Positions 9,260-17,997 of a stretch of DNA of 64,000 nucleotides are shown here, in pieces (positions within the stretch are counted from its first letter, which is position 1; each line of letters starts with the position of its first letter). The notes below the pieces were generated by a model. That model had not been told where the DNA came from and did no database searches. It saw only the letters and a program-made list of their open reading frames with translations. The translations under genes were made by a program, and so were the position numbers. The DNA comes from Pantoea coffeiphila. GTDB taxonomy: Bacteria > Pseudomonadota > Gammaproteobacteria > Enterobacterales > Enterobacteriaceae. Where the stretch lies: NCBI RefSeq assembly GCF_016909495.1, contig NZ_JAFBFW010000001.1, positions 310,001-374,000 on the forward strand. Direction: 5' to 3'.

Positions 9260-10162
9260 ATGGACACCACAACCTACGGCCAGCTGGCGGTATTTCACAC
9301 TATTGCACGTGAACAAAGCATTTCTGCAGCGGCGCGCAAGCTCGGCGTTACCGTGCCTTCGGTCAGTAAATCCCTGCGCCTGCTGGAGCAGAAAACCGGC
9401 GTGCCGCTGTTTGCCCGCACCACGCGAAAAATCAGCCTGACCGAGACCGGTATGGCGCTGCTAAAGCGAACGGAAGGTGCGATGGCCGAGCTGGATACGG
9501 CGCTGGAAGAGGTGCTGAATATCAGCGGTGCTCCCTCCGGCCCGGTGCGCATTACGCTGCCGCGTTTTGCCTGGCAGCTGATTCTCCGCCCGCTGCTGGC
9601 CGATTTTTATCGCACTTACCCAAATATTCAGTTGGAGGTTTCGGTTAATGACGGCAGCGTCAGCCTGGTCGAGGAGGGATTCGATCTGGGCATTAGGTTT
9701 GGCAATGCGGTGAGCGAAGGGATGGTGGCCCGAGAAATTTTCCCACCGTTCAGAATGGGGCTTTATGCTTCAGATGAGTATCTGGCACGCCACGGCACGC
9801 CGACCACTCCGGAGGAGCTGGCAACACACCGGCTGATCACCTATCGCTTCGGTACTTCGAAGCGCCTTTCGAAGCTGATCCTGCAAAGTCACGGTGTGAC
9901 GATATCGCCCGATATGGATAATGCGATGATCTGCAATGATATTGATACCGTTCGCGATGCGATATCTGACGGTGTCGGCATCGGCAGACTGTTTGAACCG
10001 CTGCGGGATAATATGTCCGGCTACGAGCATTTGCAGCCGGTGATGAATAACTACTGGCCGACCTTTCCGTCGGTCTGTCTTTACTACCTGCCAAGAAGCC
10101 AGCGGGCGAAGCGAGTTCAGGCGACGGTTGATTTTATTGTCGATCGCCTGAACAACCGCTGA
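9260..10162 (+). CDS. LysR-family transcriptional regulator
   Basis: 300 residues with an N-terminal winged helix-turn-helix (about residues 1-62; SISAAARKLGVTVPSVSKSLRLLEQ is the recognition region) and a C-terminal periplasmic-binding-like effector domain (from about residue 90; VRITLPRFAWQLILRPLLADF, FDLGIRFGNAV). It resembles the E. coli YhjC/DmlR-type LysR branch that acts next to oxidoreductases. It is divergent from the flavodoxin-like oxidoreductase. The start is the first ATG, right after an AT-rich promoter-like gap. The effector is unknown. Confidence 0.88.
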   Translation: MDTTTYGQLAVFHTIAREQSISAAARKLGVTVPSVSKSLRLLEQKTGVPLFARTTRKISLTETGMALLKRTEGAMAELDTALEEVLNISGAPSGPVRITLPRFAWQLILRPLLADFYRTYPNIQLEVSVNDGSVSLVEEGFDLGIRFGNAVSEGMVAREIFPPFRMGLYASDEYLARHGTPTTPEELATHRLITYRFGTSKRLSKLILQSHGVTISPDMDNAMICNDIDTVRDAISDGVGIGRLFEPLRDNMSGYEHLQPVMNNYWPTFPSVCLYYLPRSQRAKRVQATVDFIVDRLNNR

Positions 10163-10177
10163 GGGTTTATCAATAAA

Positions 10178-10214
10178 AAAGCCCCTGACCGTTTCAATAC
10201 CGGTCAGGGGCTTT
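10178..10214. terminator. Bidirectional terminator between LysR gene and sotB
   Basis: A perfect 14-bp stem (AAAGCCCCTGACCG / CGGTCAGGGGCTTT) with a 9-base loop. It has an A-run before and TTTTTA after, so it works in both directions between the convergent LysR gene and sotB. Confidence 0.88.
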
Positions 10215-10244
10215 GTCGTTTTTATCGTTAACGCGGGTAGTAAT

Positions 10245-11429
10245 TTAGCCGTTAATTCTCAGCTGCGGGTAACGCTTCATGCTCCATGCGCACCAGCACA
10301 GCGACAGCACGCCGATAGCACCGCCGACGTAGCCGACGCTGGCCATATTCAGATGCACGCTGACCTGGCTGCCCAGCAGTGCGCCGCCGCCAATACCAAT
10401 ATTGTAAATCCCCGACAGCAGGGACATCGCCACGTCGGTGGCGTCCGGTGCCAGTGCCAGTACGCGAACCTGAACCGCCAGGCCAATTATCATCATCGCC
10501 ATGCCCCAGACGATGCACAGGGTGGAGATGGCCAGATCGTGCGTGGCGGCAAGATACAGTGACAGCATACACACGCTAATTAACAGGATCGCACCGAGTA
10601 AAAAGCTGGCCGGATATTTATTTCCGAACATGCTAAACAGAATACTGCCAACAATGCCTGCGGCGCCGAAAATTAACAGCAGGAAGGTGGTGAACCCGCC
10701 GCTTAATCCCGCGACGCTCTGAATAAACGGCTCAATATAGCTGTAGGCGGTGTAATGCGCGGTCACCGTAACGGCAATCAGCAAATAGAGTGACACCAGC
10801 GCCGGGCGACGGAACAGCATCGGCACGCTTTTTAACGAACCGGTATGCTCGCTCGGCAGTTTAGGCAGCAGCTTAAACAGCAGCGCCATGGTTACCAGCG
10901 CCGCCACGCCAATCACCGCGAAGGTCATACGCCAGCCCAGCAGCTGCCCGATCATGCGGCCGAGCGGCAGGCCAAGCACCATCGCCAGCGCCGTACCGGT
11001 GGCCAGCATGCTTAACGCCTGGGTTTTTTTACCCGACGGGGCAACGCGGATGGCCAGCGATGCGGTAATCGACCAGAAAATGGCGTGCGAGAAGGCGATC
11101 CCAATGCGGGAAGCCACCAGGGTGGTGAAATCCCACGCCACGGACGACAGCGCGTGACTGGCTATGAAAAGGGTGAAAATCACCATCAGCAGAAAACGGC
11201 GCTCAACGTTGCGCGTTAACAGCATCATCGGCAGTGACATCAGTGCCACGACCCAGGCGTAGATAGTCAGCATCAGGCCAACCTGTGCCGTCTGCATTGA
11301 GAAGCTTGCGCCAATATCAGACAGCAGGCCGACCGGAACAAATTCGGTGGTGTTAAAAATAAACGCAGCAATAGCCAGCATAACTACGCGTAGCCATGCG
11401 GTCTTACGAGAAACAGTGTTTGGATGCAT
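10245..11429 (-). CDS. sotB: Sugar efflux transporter SotB (MFS)
   Basis: 12-TM major facilitator in the inner membrane. E. coli SotB (YdeA) exports arabinose and other sugars. The 394 residues match it closely: [20 protein letters not shown] at the start, [48 protein letters not shown]-type TM4, [21 protein letters not shown] in the central loop and [23 protein letters not shown] near residue 345. The start is ATG 11427-11429, matching the E. coli start; its ribosome site is weak. A degraded copy of its 3' end follows rhaM at about 8.5 kb. Confidence 0.93.
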   Translation of the reverse strand: MHPNTVSRKTAWLRVVMLAIAAFIFNTTEFVPVGLLSDIGASFSMQTAQVGLMLTIYAWVVALMSLPMMLLTRNVERRFLLMVIFTLFIASHALSSVAWDFTTLVASRIGIAFSHAIFWSITASLAIRVAPSGKKTQALSMLATGTALAMVLGLPLGRMIGQLLGWRMTFAVIGVAALVTMALLFKLLPKLPSEHTGSLKSVPMLFRRPALVSLYLLIAVTVTAHYTAYSYIEPFIQSVAGLSGGFTTFLLLIFGAAGIVGSILFSMFGNKYPASFLLGAILLISVCMLSLYLAATHDLAISTLCIVWGMAMMIIGLAVQVRVLALAPDATDVAMSLLSGIYNIGIGGGALLGSQVSVHLNMASVGYVGGAIGVLSLCWCAWSMKRYPQLRING

Positions 11430-11704
11430 TATTGAAGTTAACGATGTGTTGATGAAGTGTTAATCCAAATTATGGATCATAAATTTAGTAGGGATATTGT
11501 CTTTTATTTATGTGACAGATGAAACAGAAAATTCAATAAATTTGTAAATCAGAATTTATATATAACTTAAGCGAATCAATTAATCCTTTACTATTACCGT
11601 CCGTCATCGCAGTTCCGCCTGAGCGGGTTTGACCTTTGGTCTGCCAGGCCGCAGAATCGCGAAGAAAATCAGGCCGTAAAGGCAGCCGTCGAGGAAGAGA
11701 TATC

Positions 11705-12628
11705 GTGAGCGTTCTGAATAATGTCCTGCTGGAGGAGATCCTGCAACAGGTGAGGCCGCTAATTGGTCAGGGTAAAGTAGCCAGCTATATTCCTGCGCTG
11801 GCCGAAGTGCCCGCCGATCGGCTGGGAATTGCGGTTTGTATGCTCGACGGCACGCTTTATCAGGCGGGCGATGCGGATGAGCGTTTTTCGATTCAGTCGA
11901 TCTCCAAAGTGCTTTCTCTGACTCTGGCCCTTACGCGCTATCAGGACAGTGAAATCTGGCAGCGGGTGGGGAAAGAACCGTCCGGTCAGCCGTTTAATTC
12001 GCTGTTACAGCTGGAACTGGAGCAGGGCAAACCGCGTAACCCGTTTATTAACGCGGGGGCGCTGGTGGTGTGCGATATGCTGGAGACTCGTCTGACCGCG
12101 CCTAGACAGCGCATGCTTGAACTGGTGCGGGTTCTGACGCAGCAGCCGGATATCAATTACGACCGCCACGTTGCCCGTTCGGAGTTCGATCATTCTGCAC
12201 GAAACGCGGCAATTGCCTGGCTGATGAAGTCGTTTGGCAATTTCTCCAATGACGTTCAGACGGTGTTACATACCTATTTTCACTACTGCGCGATGACCAT
12301 GAGCTGCGGTGAACTGGCGCGCTGCTTTTTATATCTTGCCAATCAGGGGCGGGGCCTGGGGCAGGGCGAACCGCTGCTGACGCCAAAACAGGCCCGGCAG
12401 ATCAACGCGCTGATGGTCACCAGCGGGATGTACGACGGTGCCGGTGAGTTTGCGTGGCGGGTCGGCATGCCGGGCAAATCCGGCGTGGGCGGCGGGATTA
12501 TCGCGATTGTTCCGGGTGAAATGAGTATCGCGGTCTGGTCGCCGGAGCTGGATGCTTCCGGTAATTCGCTGGCGGGCACCGCCGCGCTGGAACTGCTGGC
12601 CGACCGCATCGGTCGTTCAATTTTCTGA
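11705..12628 (+). CDS. glsB: Glutaminase (GlsB/YneH type)
   Basis: Serine-dependent beta-lactamase-fold enzyme that hydrolyses L-glutamine to glutamate and ammonia. The 307 residues match E. coli YneH/GlsB (308): [32 protein letters not shown] with the catalytic Ser65-x2-Lys68 pair, [33 protein letters not shown] and [16 protein letters not shown]. The reading frame opens at 11636, but homology starts at a GTG at 11705, preceded by GAGGAAGAG; I take GTG as start. It is divergent from sotB across a 275-bp AT-rich gap that must contain both promoters. Confidence 0.93.
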   Translation: MSVLNNVLLEEILQQVRPLIGQGKVASYIPALAEVPADRLGIAVCMLDGTLYQAGDADERFSIQSISKVLSLTLALTRYQDSEIWQRVGKEPSGQPFNSLLQLELEQGKPRNPFINAGALVVCDMLETRLTAPRQRMLELVRVLTQQPDINYDRHVARSEFDHSARNAAIAWLMKSFGNFSNDVQTVLHTYFHYCAMTMSCGELARCFLYLANQGRGLGQGEPLLTPKQARQINALMVTSGMYDGAGEFAWRVGMPGKSGVGGGIIAIVPGEMSIAVWSPELDASGNSLAGTAALELLADRIGRSIF

Positions 12629-12778
12629 CTTTAACAGCGGGCTTATGCAGATTTTTTTCTACTCTTGAGCCAGTTGGCTCTGGTTCTCAATTGTTGATCC
12701 AGCTCAAAGCCTTTTGCAGCACAATTTGCTAATATTTCGCGCAGTGAATTAACACTTATGGCGCGAGGACTGTGCAAA

Positions 12779-12967
12779 GTGAACAATGAGATGAGCATTC
12801 CAGCACGTCAGCTGACCCTTAACCATCAGCTGTGCCAGTTTGGCAACCTGGTGAAACTGGCGATGATCCGTACCACGCCGCAGAGTATTGAAGTCTGGAC
12901 GATGAGCGGCAGCCGACTGCGCTTCCATCCCGCGCAGCAGGTTGAGGCGAAGTGGGTTGTCCAGTAA
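12779..12967 (+). CDS. Small hypothetical protein, 62 aa
   Basis: Short frame on the coding strand 150 bp after glsB. The product is mostly polar, contains NHQLCQFGNLVKLAMIRTTP and ends in RLRFHPAQQVEAKWVV, with a plausible small beta-rich fold. A GTG at 12779 sits 9 bases after GAGGA and is the best-supported start; ATGs at 12758 and 12791 are alternatives with weaker ribosome sites. I recognise no family with certainty. The composition looks like real coding sequence, so I keep it, but function is unknown. Confidence 0.5.
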   Translation: MNNEMSIPARQLTLNHQLCQFGNLVKLAMIRTTPQSIEVWTMSGSRLRFHPAQQVEAKWVVQ

Positions 12968-13129
12968 GCAGGCGATAAAATGCCTGCCTGAAAGCTTTTC
13001 GAAACGTCAGCCTTATACCTCTCCGTGAGATATCTGGCGTTAAGCCAGGCGGATCGCCCAGTGCAATCCGCCTGTCATTTGTCATTTACCCGGCCTGTAA
13101 ACCACCGGTTGTCCTTAAACTCCCCGATA

Positions 13130-14629
13130 TCACTCCGCTTTATCCCTGGCAGCGCAAACGGCAGGCTTTAACGACGGTGCACTTCCCTGAATTTTTGCAT
13201 TTCCCTGAACGTTAGCATTTCCCTGAGTTGTGCCGCGTCGCAAAATAACCGCACTGATAACCAGTACCAGCATGATTGCCCACTCGGTGCCCAGTGAGGA
13301 CAGTACGGCGTGCTGGTAATTTCCTGTCGAGATTAGCCCGTGGCTGTATACCGCACCCAGCACCATCGGGCCAAGGCCGAAAGCCGCCTGTTGTACCGTT
13401 GACAGCATTGCGCTTCCCGCTCCGGCATGGCTTTTTGGCACTTCCGCCAGCCCGATGCGGAAGAAACAGCTGACGATAAACGCCTGACCGAAACCAATCA
13501 GCGCGGTGGCCGGGATCAACTGCGCAATACCCACGTGCGGCCAGCCGTGATTAAACGTCCACGCCAGACCGAGCAGCCCGGTCATCTGGATCGCGCAGCC
13601 GGTAATCAATGTGGGAACCTTACCCAGCCGTTCAACCACCCGGGCGGAGAGCAGGGAGCTGATAAAGTAGGCGACGCCGAGCGCGATAAAGGCGTTTCCT
13701 GACTGGAAGGCGCTCAGCCCAAGGCCGGACTGCAGGGTCAGCGCCACCACAAACATAAACCCGCTCCAGCAGCAGAAAAACAGTACCGCGATGGTCAGGC
13801 CAAAACGCACACCGTGCAGGCGCATCAGTGCCGGGGGCAGCAATGGCGCACCGCCGCGTTTTTCAAGAGCCTGTTCAACGCGCCGCAGCTGGCTCAGCAG
13901 CACGGGGAAGGCCACCAGCAGCACAATACACGGCCAGCTCCAGTGCAGCAGCGGCCCCAGCGCCAGCGCGGTCAGCAGACAGCCAATCGCACCGACCAGA
14001 TACAGCGTGCCGGGCCAGTCAATGGCAACGCGGCGGTCGTTCTGCGTCTCGGGAATACTGCGCGGGGCCAGCAGCAGGATCGCCAGGCACAGCGGGATGT
14101 TGATCAGAAAAACGCTGCGCCAGCCGTAGCCGCCGGGATCGGCATTTATCAGGAATCCACCGAGTACCTGGCCGATAATAAATGCCATTCCGCCAATGCC
14201 GCCGTACAGCCCCAGCGCCCGGGAGTGCTCGCGGCCGTGCAGGGTGACATGCAGCGTTGCAAGAATTTGCGGCACGATCAGCGCTGCGCCAATACCCTGC
14301 AACGCGCGCGCCAGCAGCAGCGCCCAGACGTTGGGAGCAATACCGCAGATCAGTGAAGCAATGCCGAACAGCAATACACCGGTACTGAACACCCGACGGC
14401 GACCGAAGTTATCGCCCAGACGGCCGCCCATCGCCAGACTGACTGCAAAGGCAATACCGTAAACGGCAACGATCAGCTCAAGCTGGATGGGGCTGGCATG
14501 CAGAGTGGCGGACATGGCGTCCAGCGCCACGTTTACGATGGAAAAATCAATCATTGGCAACAGCTGACCCGCCAGCAGCACAATCAGCCCGCCTTGCCTC
14601 AGTGTGGTGGAATCAATCCCGCTTTTCAT
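13130..14629 (-). CDS. MFS drug-efflux transporter, DHA2 (14-TM) type
   Basis: 499-residue inner-membrane exporter of the EmrB/QacA branch, proton-driven, with about 14 membrane segments. The N-terminal DFSIVNVALDAM motif (D1), GGRLGDNFGRRRVF (motif A, near residue 70) and ALQGIGAALIVPQ (motif B region) are typical. The C-terminus carries a short repeat tail GNANVQGNAKIQGS encoded by an 18-bp DNA repeat. It is divergent from an XRE/MmyB-type regulator, a common arrangement in which the regulator represses the pump. The substrate is not predictable. Confidence 0.88.
   Translation of the reverse strand: MKSGIDSTTLRQGGLIVLLAGQLLPMIDFSIVNVALDAMSATLHASPIQLELIVAVYGIAFAVSLAMGGRLGDNFGRRRVFSTGVLLFGIASLICGIAPNVWALLLARALQGIGAALIVPQILATLHVTLHGREHSRALGLYGGIGGMAFIIGQVLGGFLINADPGGYGWRSVFLINIPLCLAILLLAPRSIPETQNDRRVAIDWPGTLYLVGAIGCLLTALALGPLLHWSWPCIVLLVAFPVLLSQLRRVEQALEKRGGAPLLPPALMRLHGVRFGLTIAVLFFCCWSGFMFVVALTLQSGLGLSAFQSGNAFIALGVAYFISSLLSARVVERLGKVPTLITGCAIQMTGLLGLAWTFNHGWPHVGIAQLIPATALIGFGQAFIVSCFFRIGLAEVPKSHAGAGSAMLSTVQQAAFGLGPMVLGAVYSHGLISTGNYQHAVLSSLGTEWAIMLVLVISAVILRRGTTQGNANVQGNAKIQGSAPSLKPAVCAARDKAE
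13182..13234. repeat. 18-bp tandem repeat in the 3' end of the MFS gene
   Basis: Nearly three copies of a unit that reads TTCCCTGA-N6-GCA-T on the + strand (13182-13199, 13200-13217, 13218-13234). On the coding strand each copy encodes a hexapeptide of the form Gln-Gly-(Asn/Ser)-Ala-x-(Val/Ile). Because the unit is 18 bp, copy-number change would keep the frame and only alter the cytoplasmic tail. Confidence 0.7.
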
Positions 14630-14684
14630 CTTGCATAACCCTTGTGTTAATCAGTGACCGGGCATAGCATCAGGGAAAATTTAA

Positions 14685-14727
14685 ACGGGTACCAGATCCT
14701 GCTTATCATAGTACTGGCGCTACCCGT
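14685..14727. promoter_or_regulatory. Candidate operator shared by MFS pump and XRE regulator
   Basis: Inverted repeat ACGGGTA-CCAG (from 14685) and CTGG-CGC-TACCCGT (to 14727) in the 115-bp divergent gap, the second arm ending 17 bases before the regulator GTG. The arms are perfect for seven bases. The position fits a repressor site covering both promoters; assignment to this regulator is inference. Confidence 0.45.
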
Positions 14728-14744
14728 CAACGAGGAGAAAACCC

Positions 14745-15599
14745 GTGAGTGAGATCCAGCTGCCCGCCAGCACGGCGCAAAAAAACCGTCAGCTGCTGGC
14801 CACCTTCCTGCGCAGCCGTCGTGAAAACCTGGACCCGATTCGCCTCGGCATGCCGCATCATCGCCCGCGCCGAACCCCTGGCCTGCGCCGGGAAGAGGTA
14901 GCGCAGCTGGCCGACGTCGGCGTTACCTGGTACACCTGGCTGGAGCAGGGGCGGGAAATTAATGTCTCGGCCAAAACCCTGTCGGCGATTGCTACTGCGT
15001 TACAGTGTAACGAAGCGGAAACCCAGCATCTGTTCCAGCTGGCCGGGCATGCCTCGCCCGCCTCGGTGGCGGCGAAAACCTGCGCCACCGTTTCCGCCCA
15101 CGGGCAGATCCTGCTGGACAGCCTGAATCCGCTGCCGGCGATTATTCAGTCGCTGCACTTCGATATCATCGGCTACAACCCGGCATGGTGTCGGCTGATG
15201 AACGTTGAACTGGAAACCATCCCGCAGAGCGATCGTAACTGCATCCTGCTGGCGTTTACCCACCCGCAGTGGCGAGCGGCGATTGCCGATCAGGACGTTC
15301 TGATGCCGCATATGGTGGCGCTGTTTCGCACTCAGATGGCGGATCACCTCGACGATCCCCGCTGGCAGGCGCTGCTGGAGCGGCTGATGGCGGAGTCCGA
15401 AGAGTTTCGCGACCTGTGGCCGCGCTATGAAATCCGTGCGATAGATAATCAGGTGAAGCGTTTTTATCATCCCAGGACCGGCATGATGACGCTCAGGCAG
15501 AATAACTGGTGGTCGGCACCGCGCAATGGCGATCGCCTGCTGGTGTACATTCCTAACGATGAAGAGAGTGCCGCTGCGCTGCGCAGCATTACGGACTGA
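14745..15599 (+). CDS. XRE-family regulator with MmyB-like ligand-binding domain
   Basis: 284 residues. An N-terminal helix-turn-helix (about residues 15-95) shows the hallmark RRTPGLRREEVAQLADVGVTWYTWLEQGR of this regulator class. A C-terminal MmyB-like (PAS-related) domain follows (about residues 105-275; SLHFDIIGYNPAWCRLMN, FYHPRTGMMTL). Members bind small hydrophobic molecules and usually control an adjacent exporter or oxidoreductase. The start is GTG 14745, placed 8 bases after GAGGAG. It is divergent from the DHA2 pump, with a shared palindrome in between, so I infer repression of the pump. Confidence 0.88.
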   Translation: MSEIQLPASTAQKNRQLLATFLRSRRENLDPIRLGMPHHRPRRTPGLRREEVAQLADVGVTWYTWLEQGREINVSAKTLSAIATALQCNEAETQHLFQLAGHASPASVAAKTCATVSAHGQILLDSLNPLPAIIQSLHFDIIGYNPAWCRLMNVELETIPQSDRNCILLAFTHPQWRAAIADQDVLMPHMVALFRTQMADHLDDPRWQALLERLMAESEEFRDLWPRYEIRAIDNQVKRFYHPRTGMMTLRQNNWWSAPRNGDRLLVYIPNDEESAAALRSITD

Positions 15600-15735
15600 G
15601 CCGCTCGGTTGAGCGCAAATAAATGATAACGACGGAGACACTCTGGTTAGCAGAAAAATACCTGAACGATTGAGTCGTCATATTCCGCAGAAAAGTCCCC
15701 ATTCCCTGTTATTTTGCGTTACCCTGGACGGGTCA

Positions 15736-15755
15736 GGCGACATGCTTATGTCGCC
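15736..15755 (+). terminator. Hairpin with T-run upstream of the dehydrogenase gene
   Basis: GGCGACAT-GCTT-ATGTCGCC, a perfect 8-bp stem followed by GTTTT, lying 27 bases before the next ATG. It could end the XRE message, a short RNA, or act as a leader attenuator for the downstream gene; the short distance leaves little room for a promoter after it. Confidence 0.5.
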
Positions 15756-15782
15756 GTTTTCATTTAACAGGGAGTCACACTG

Positions 15783-16655
15783 ATGAATCAACGTCCAACG
15801 GTTGCCGTGCTGGGTCTTGGCGCGATGGGGCACGCCTTTGCCGCCAATCTGCTGAAAAATGATTTTACCGTTTCTGGCTGGAACAGAACCCGGGCGCGCG
15901 GTGAGGATCTGCTGGCGGCGGGATTACAGCTGACCGACAGTGCGGAGCAGGCGGTAGCGTCCGCCGATGTGGTGATTGCCATGCTGTCCGACGGCGACAC
16001 CACCCAGGCGGTGCTTAATGATGTCTTACCGCAGCTGAAGCAGGGCGCGGTGGTCTGCCAGATGGGCACCATTGGCATTGCGGCAACAGAGCAGTTAATT
16101 GCGACATTTAATCAGCGTCGCCCGGATGCGGTATTTATTGACGCTCCGGTTTCCGGCACCAAGGCACCGGCGGAAAATGCGCAGATTCTGATCCTCGCCA
16201 GCGGCGATCGTCAGCGTGCGGCGGCTATCGAGCCGGTATTTGCCGCGATCTCCAAAGGGGCGAAATGGCTGGGCGAAGCCGGTGCCGGTTCAAAAATGAA
16301 GCTGGTCGCCAATGCGTGGCTGGTTTCCATGGTTGAAGGTCTGGCGGAAAGTACCCGCCTGGCCGAACAGCTGGGCTTCTCGCCGGATGATTTCTGGCAG
16401 GTGCTGGACGGCGGTCCGCTGGCTGCCCCGTATGTGAAAGGCAAGCTGGCGATGATTGCCGGGGGCGAGTATCCGCCGCAAATGCATCTGACCTGGGCGC
16501 TGAAAGATGCACGACTGGCGCTGGAGGCCGCAGGCGATACCGCGATGCCGGGCCTGGAAACTATCGCCGCTCTGTGGCAAAAGGCGGTCGATGCCGGATA
16601 CGGTGAGAAAGATCTCTCGGTAATTTATCGCTATTTACAGGAAAATAAGGCCTGA
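15783..16655 (+). CDS. NAD(P)-dependent 3-hydroxyacid dehydrogenase-family enzyme
   Basis: 290-residue member of the beta-hydroxyacid dehydrogenase/6-phosphogluconate dehydrogenase-like family (3-hydroxyisobutyrate, tartronate semialdehyde and imine reductases). The N-terminal Rossmann motif is VLGLGAMGHAFAANLL (residues 10-25), the substrate motif DAPVSGTKAPAENAQ lies near residue 120, and the catalytic Lys motif GAGSKMKLVANAW lies near residue 170. The start ATG 15783 follows AGGGAG. It stands alone between two terminator-like hairpins; an Rrf2 regulator comes next on the same strand. The substrate cannot be assigned. Confidence 0.87.
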   Translation: MNQRPTVAVLGLGAMGHAFAANLLKNDFTVSGWNRTRARGEDLLAAGLQLTDSAEQAVASADVVIAMLSDGDTTQAVLNDVLPQLKQGAVVCQMGTIGIAATEQLIATFNQRRPDAVFIDAPVSGTKAPAENAQILILASGDRQRAAAIEPVFAAISKGAKWLGEAGAGSKMKLVANAWLVSMVEGLAESTRLAEQLGFSPDDFWQVLDGGPLAAPYVKGKLAMIAGGEYPPQMHLTWALKDARLALEAAGDTAMPGLETIAALWQKAVDAGYGEKDLSVIYRYLQENKA

Positions 16656-16660
16656 TTTAA

Positions 16661-16682
16661 CGGGGTGCTGTTCGGCACCCCG
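16661..16682 (+). terminator. Terminator after the dehydrogenase gene
   Basis: CGGGGTGC / GCACCCCG, an 8-bp perfect stem with a 6-base loop, 5 bases after the stop. The following tract is A/T-rich but not a clean T-run. Confidence 0.6.
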
Positions 16683-16866
16683 ACAATATTTCCCGTCAAA
16701 TCATTATGATAGAACCAATAGCCCATAGTGCTTAGTGAGCGGCTTCAAAAGTGTAACCAGGTTTGTTATATTATTAGCCTGATGTATTTTATAGTTAACT
16801 GATTTTTAATGCTTTTTATTCCAGTGTTTCATCCGCAGATGGACGGCAAAAAGCCAGGATCACATC

Positions 16867-17322
16867 ATGCTTGATAATCGTTTTCCTACCGCCCTGCAAA
16901 TGGTGCTCTGCATTGCCAAGGCGGATAGCGAGGATAAGCGCTGCACCAGCAAGATTCTCGCAGATGGCCTCGACGCCAACCCGAGTTTCGTACGTAAACT
17001 GATGGTGCCGCTGACTCGCGACGGTATTATTGTTTCCACGCTGGGCCGTTGTGGCACCATTCGTCTTGGTCGCCCGGCAGAGCAGATTACCCTGTGTGAA
17101 ATCTACACCTCGGTGACCAATGATAAGCCGCTGATGGCCAGCCGACCTGAAGTTCCGGCACGCTGCGTGGTCAGCGCTAACGCCTGCCGCTTTTTTAAAG
17201 AGCTGGCGAAAGAGGCCGAGCAGGCGTCCCTTGACGTGCTGGCCCGGCGTACCGTTGCCGATGCGCTGCGCGAAATTATGCAGCGAGACTGGACCGACGC
17301 CGAAGCGCGCTGCGCCTCCTGA
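16867..17322 (+). CDS. Rrf2-family transcriptional regulator
   Basis: 151 residues with the Rrf2 winged-helix layout: TALQMVLCIAKAD helix, the recognition region SKILADGLDANPSFVRKLMVPLTRDGI (about residues 27-55), and a wing GRCGTIRLGRPAEQITLCEIY. Only two cysteines (RCVVSANAC, near residue 100) lie where iron-sulfur members such as IscR carry three, so cluster binding is doubtful; the NsrR/YwnA-like thiol or redox-sensing branch is more likely. It lies 211 bp after the dehydrogenase gene on the same strand and is probably transcribed separately. Confidence 0.85.
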   Translation: MLDNRFPTALQMVLCIAKADSEDKRCTSKILADGLDANPSFVRKLMVPLTRDGIIVSTLGRCGTIRLGRPAEQITLCEIYTSVTNDKPLMASRPEVPARCVVSANACRFFKELAKEAEQASLDVLARRTVADALREIMQRDWTDAEARCAS

Positions 17323-17596
17323 TTTTTTCCTCTTAAAAATTCCCTCCCGCAGGCCGGTATCGCTGCGGGTTCATGACGCTTTCTGATTTAAGTTTTGCCC
17401 GTCTGTAGTCGCTCATAATGGATGAGTTACGATTTAAACAGCATTTAATGCAACAATAAAACTTGCATTAAAATCGGCGTTGTCTTACCGTTGTTAAGTG
17501 CACTCATCATAGTTGCCTTTTACTCTCAGCGAGAATCAGGTCGGGGCACATCAGGTTGATAACAACACCAAATTTAACAACATCAGGGGAAGACCG

Positions 17597-17938
17597 ATGA
17601 GCCATGATGATTTTATTAACGATCTTGTAAAGTGGATCGATACCCATATTGAAGGGAAGATGGATTTAGACACCGTTGCCGATCGCGCGGGCTATTCGAA
17701 GTGGCACTTACAGCGGATGTTTAAGCAGCATACCGGCTATGCGCTGGGTGAGTATATTCGTGAACGTCGCCTGAAAAAATCCGCTGAACGCCTCGCCAGG
17801 GGCGGTGAGCCGATTCTGGATGTCGCTATCAGTTTTGGTTTTGATTCGCAGCAGTCGTTTAACCGCAGCTTCAAACGTCAGTTTGGTCAGTCACCGGGCG
17901 CATGGCGCCGCCAGGTTCAGATCGCTGCTCACGCCTGA
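17597..17938 (+). CDS. MarA/SoxS/Rob-type AraC regulator
   Basis: 113 residues consisting almost only of the double helix-turn-helix of the AraC family, as in MarA, SoxS and RamA. AGYSKWHLQRMFKQHTGYALGEYIRERRL (about residues 31-58) is the first HTH, and ISFGFDSQQSFNRSFKRQFGQSPGAWRR the second. These one-domain activators raise efflux pump and stress gene expression and are controlled by synthesis level. Start: ATG 17597 after AGGGGAAGACCG; homology to SoxS (MSHQKII..) begins at this Met. Among the paralogues I cannot tell which; no SoxR- or MarR-type partner is adjacent. Confidence 0.87.
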   Translation: MSHDDFINDLVKWIDTHIEGKMDLDTVADRAGYSKWHLQRMFKQHTGYALGEYIRERRLKKSAERLARGGEPILDVAISFGFDSQQSFNRSFKRQFGQSPGAWRRQVQIAAHA

Positions 17939-17997
17939 TAGTGTTATTGCTGGCAGGCGGAGCGGAATTCCGCTCCACCGCCGGCAGTGTTTTCTTT

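Noticed and set aside
12660-12685. GAGCCA-GT-TGGCTC hairpin after glsB as a terminator
   Set aside because: The stem is only six bases and is not followed by a T-run, although a T-run precedes it; evidence is insufficient.
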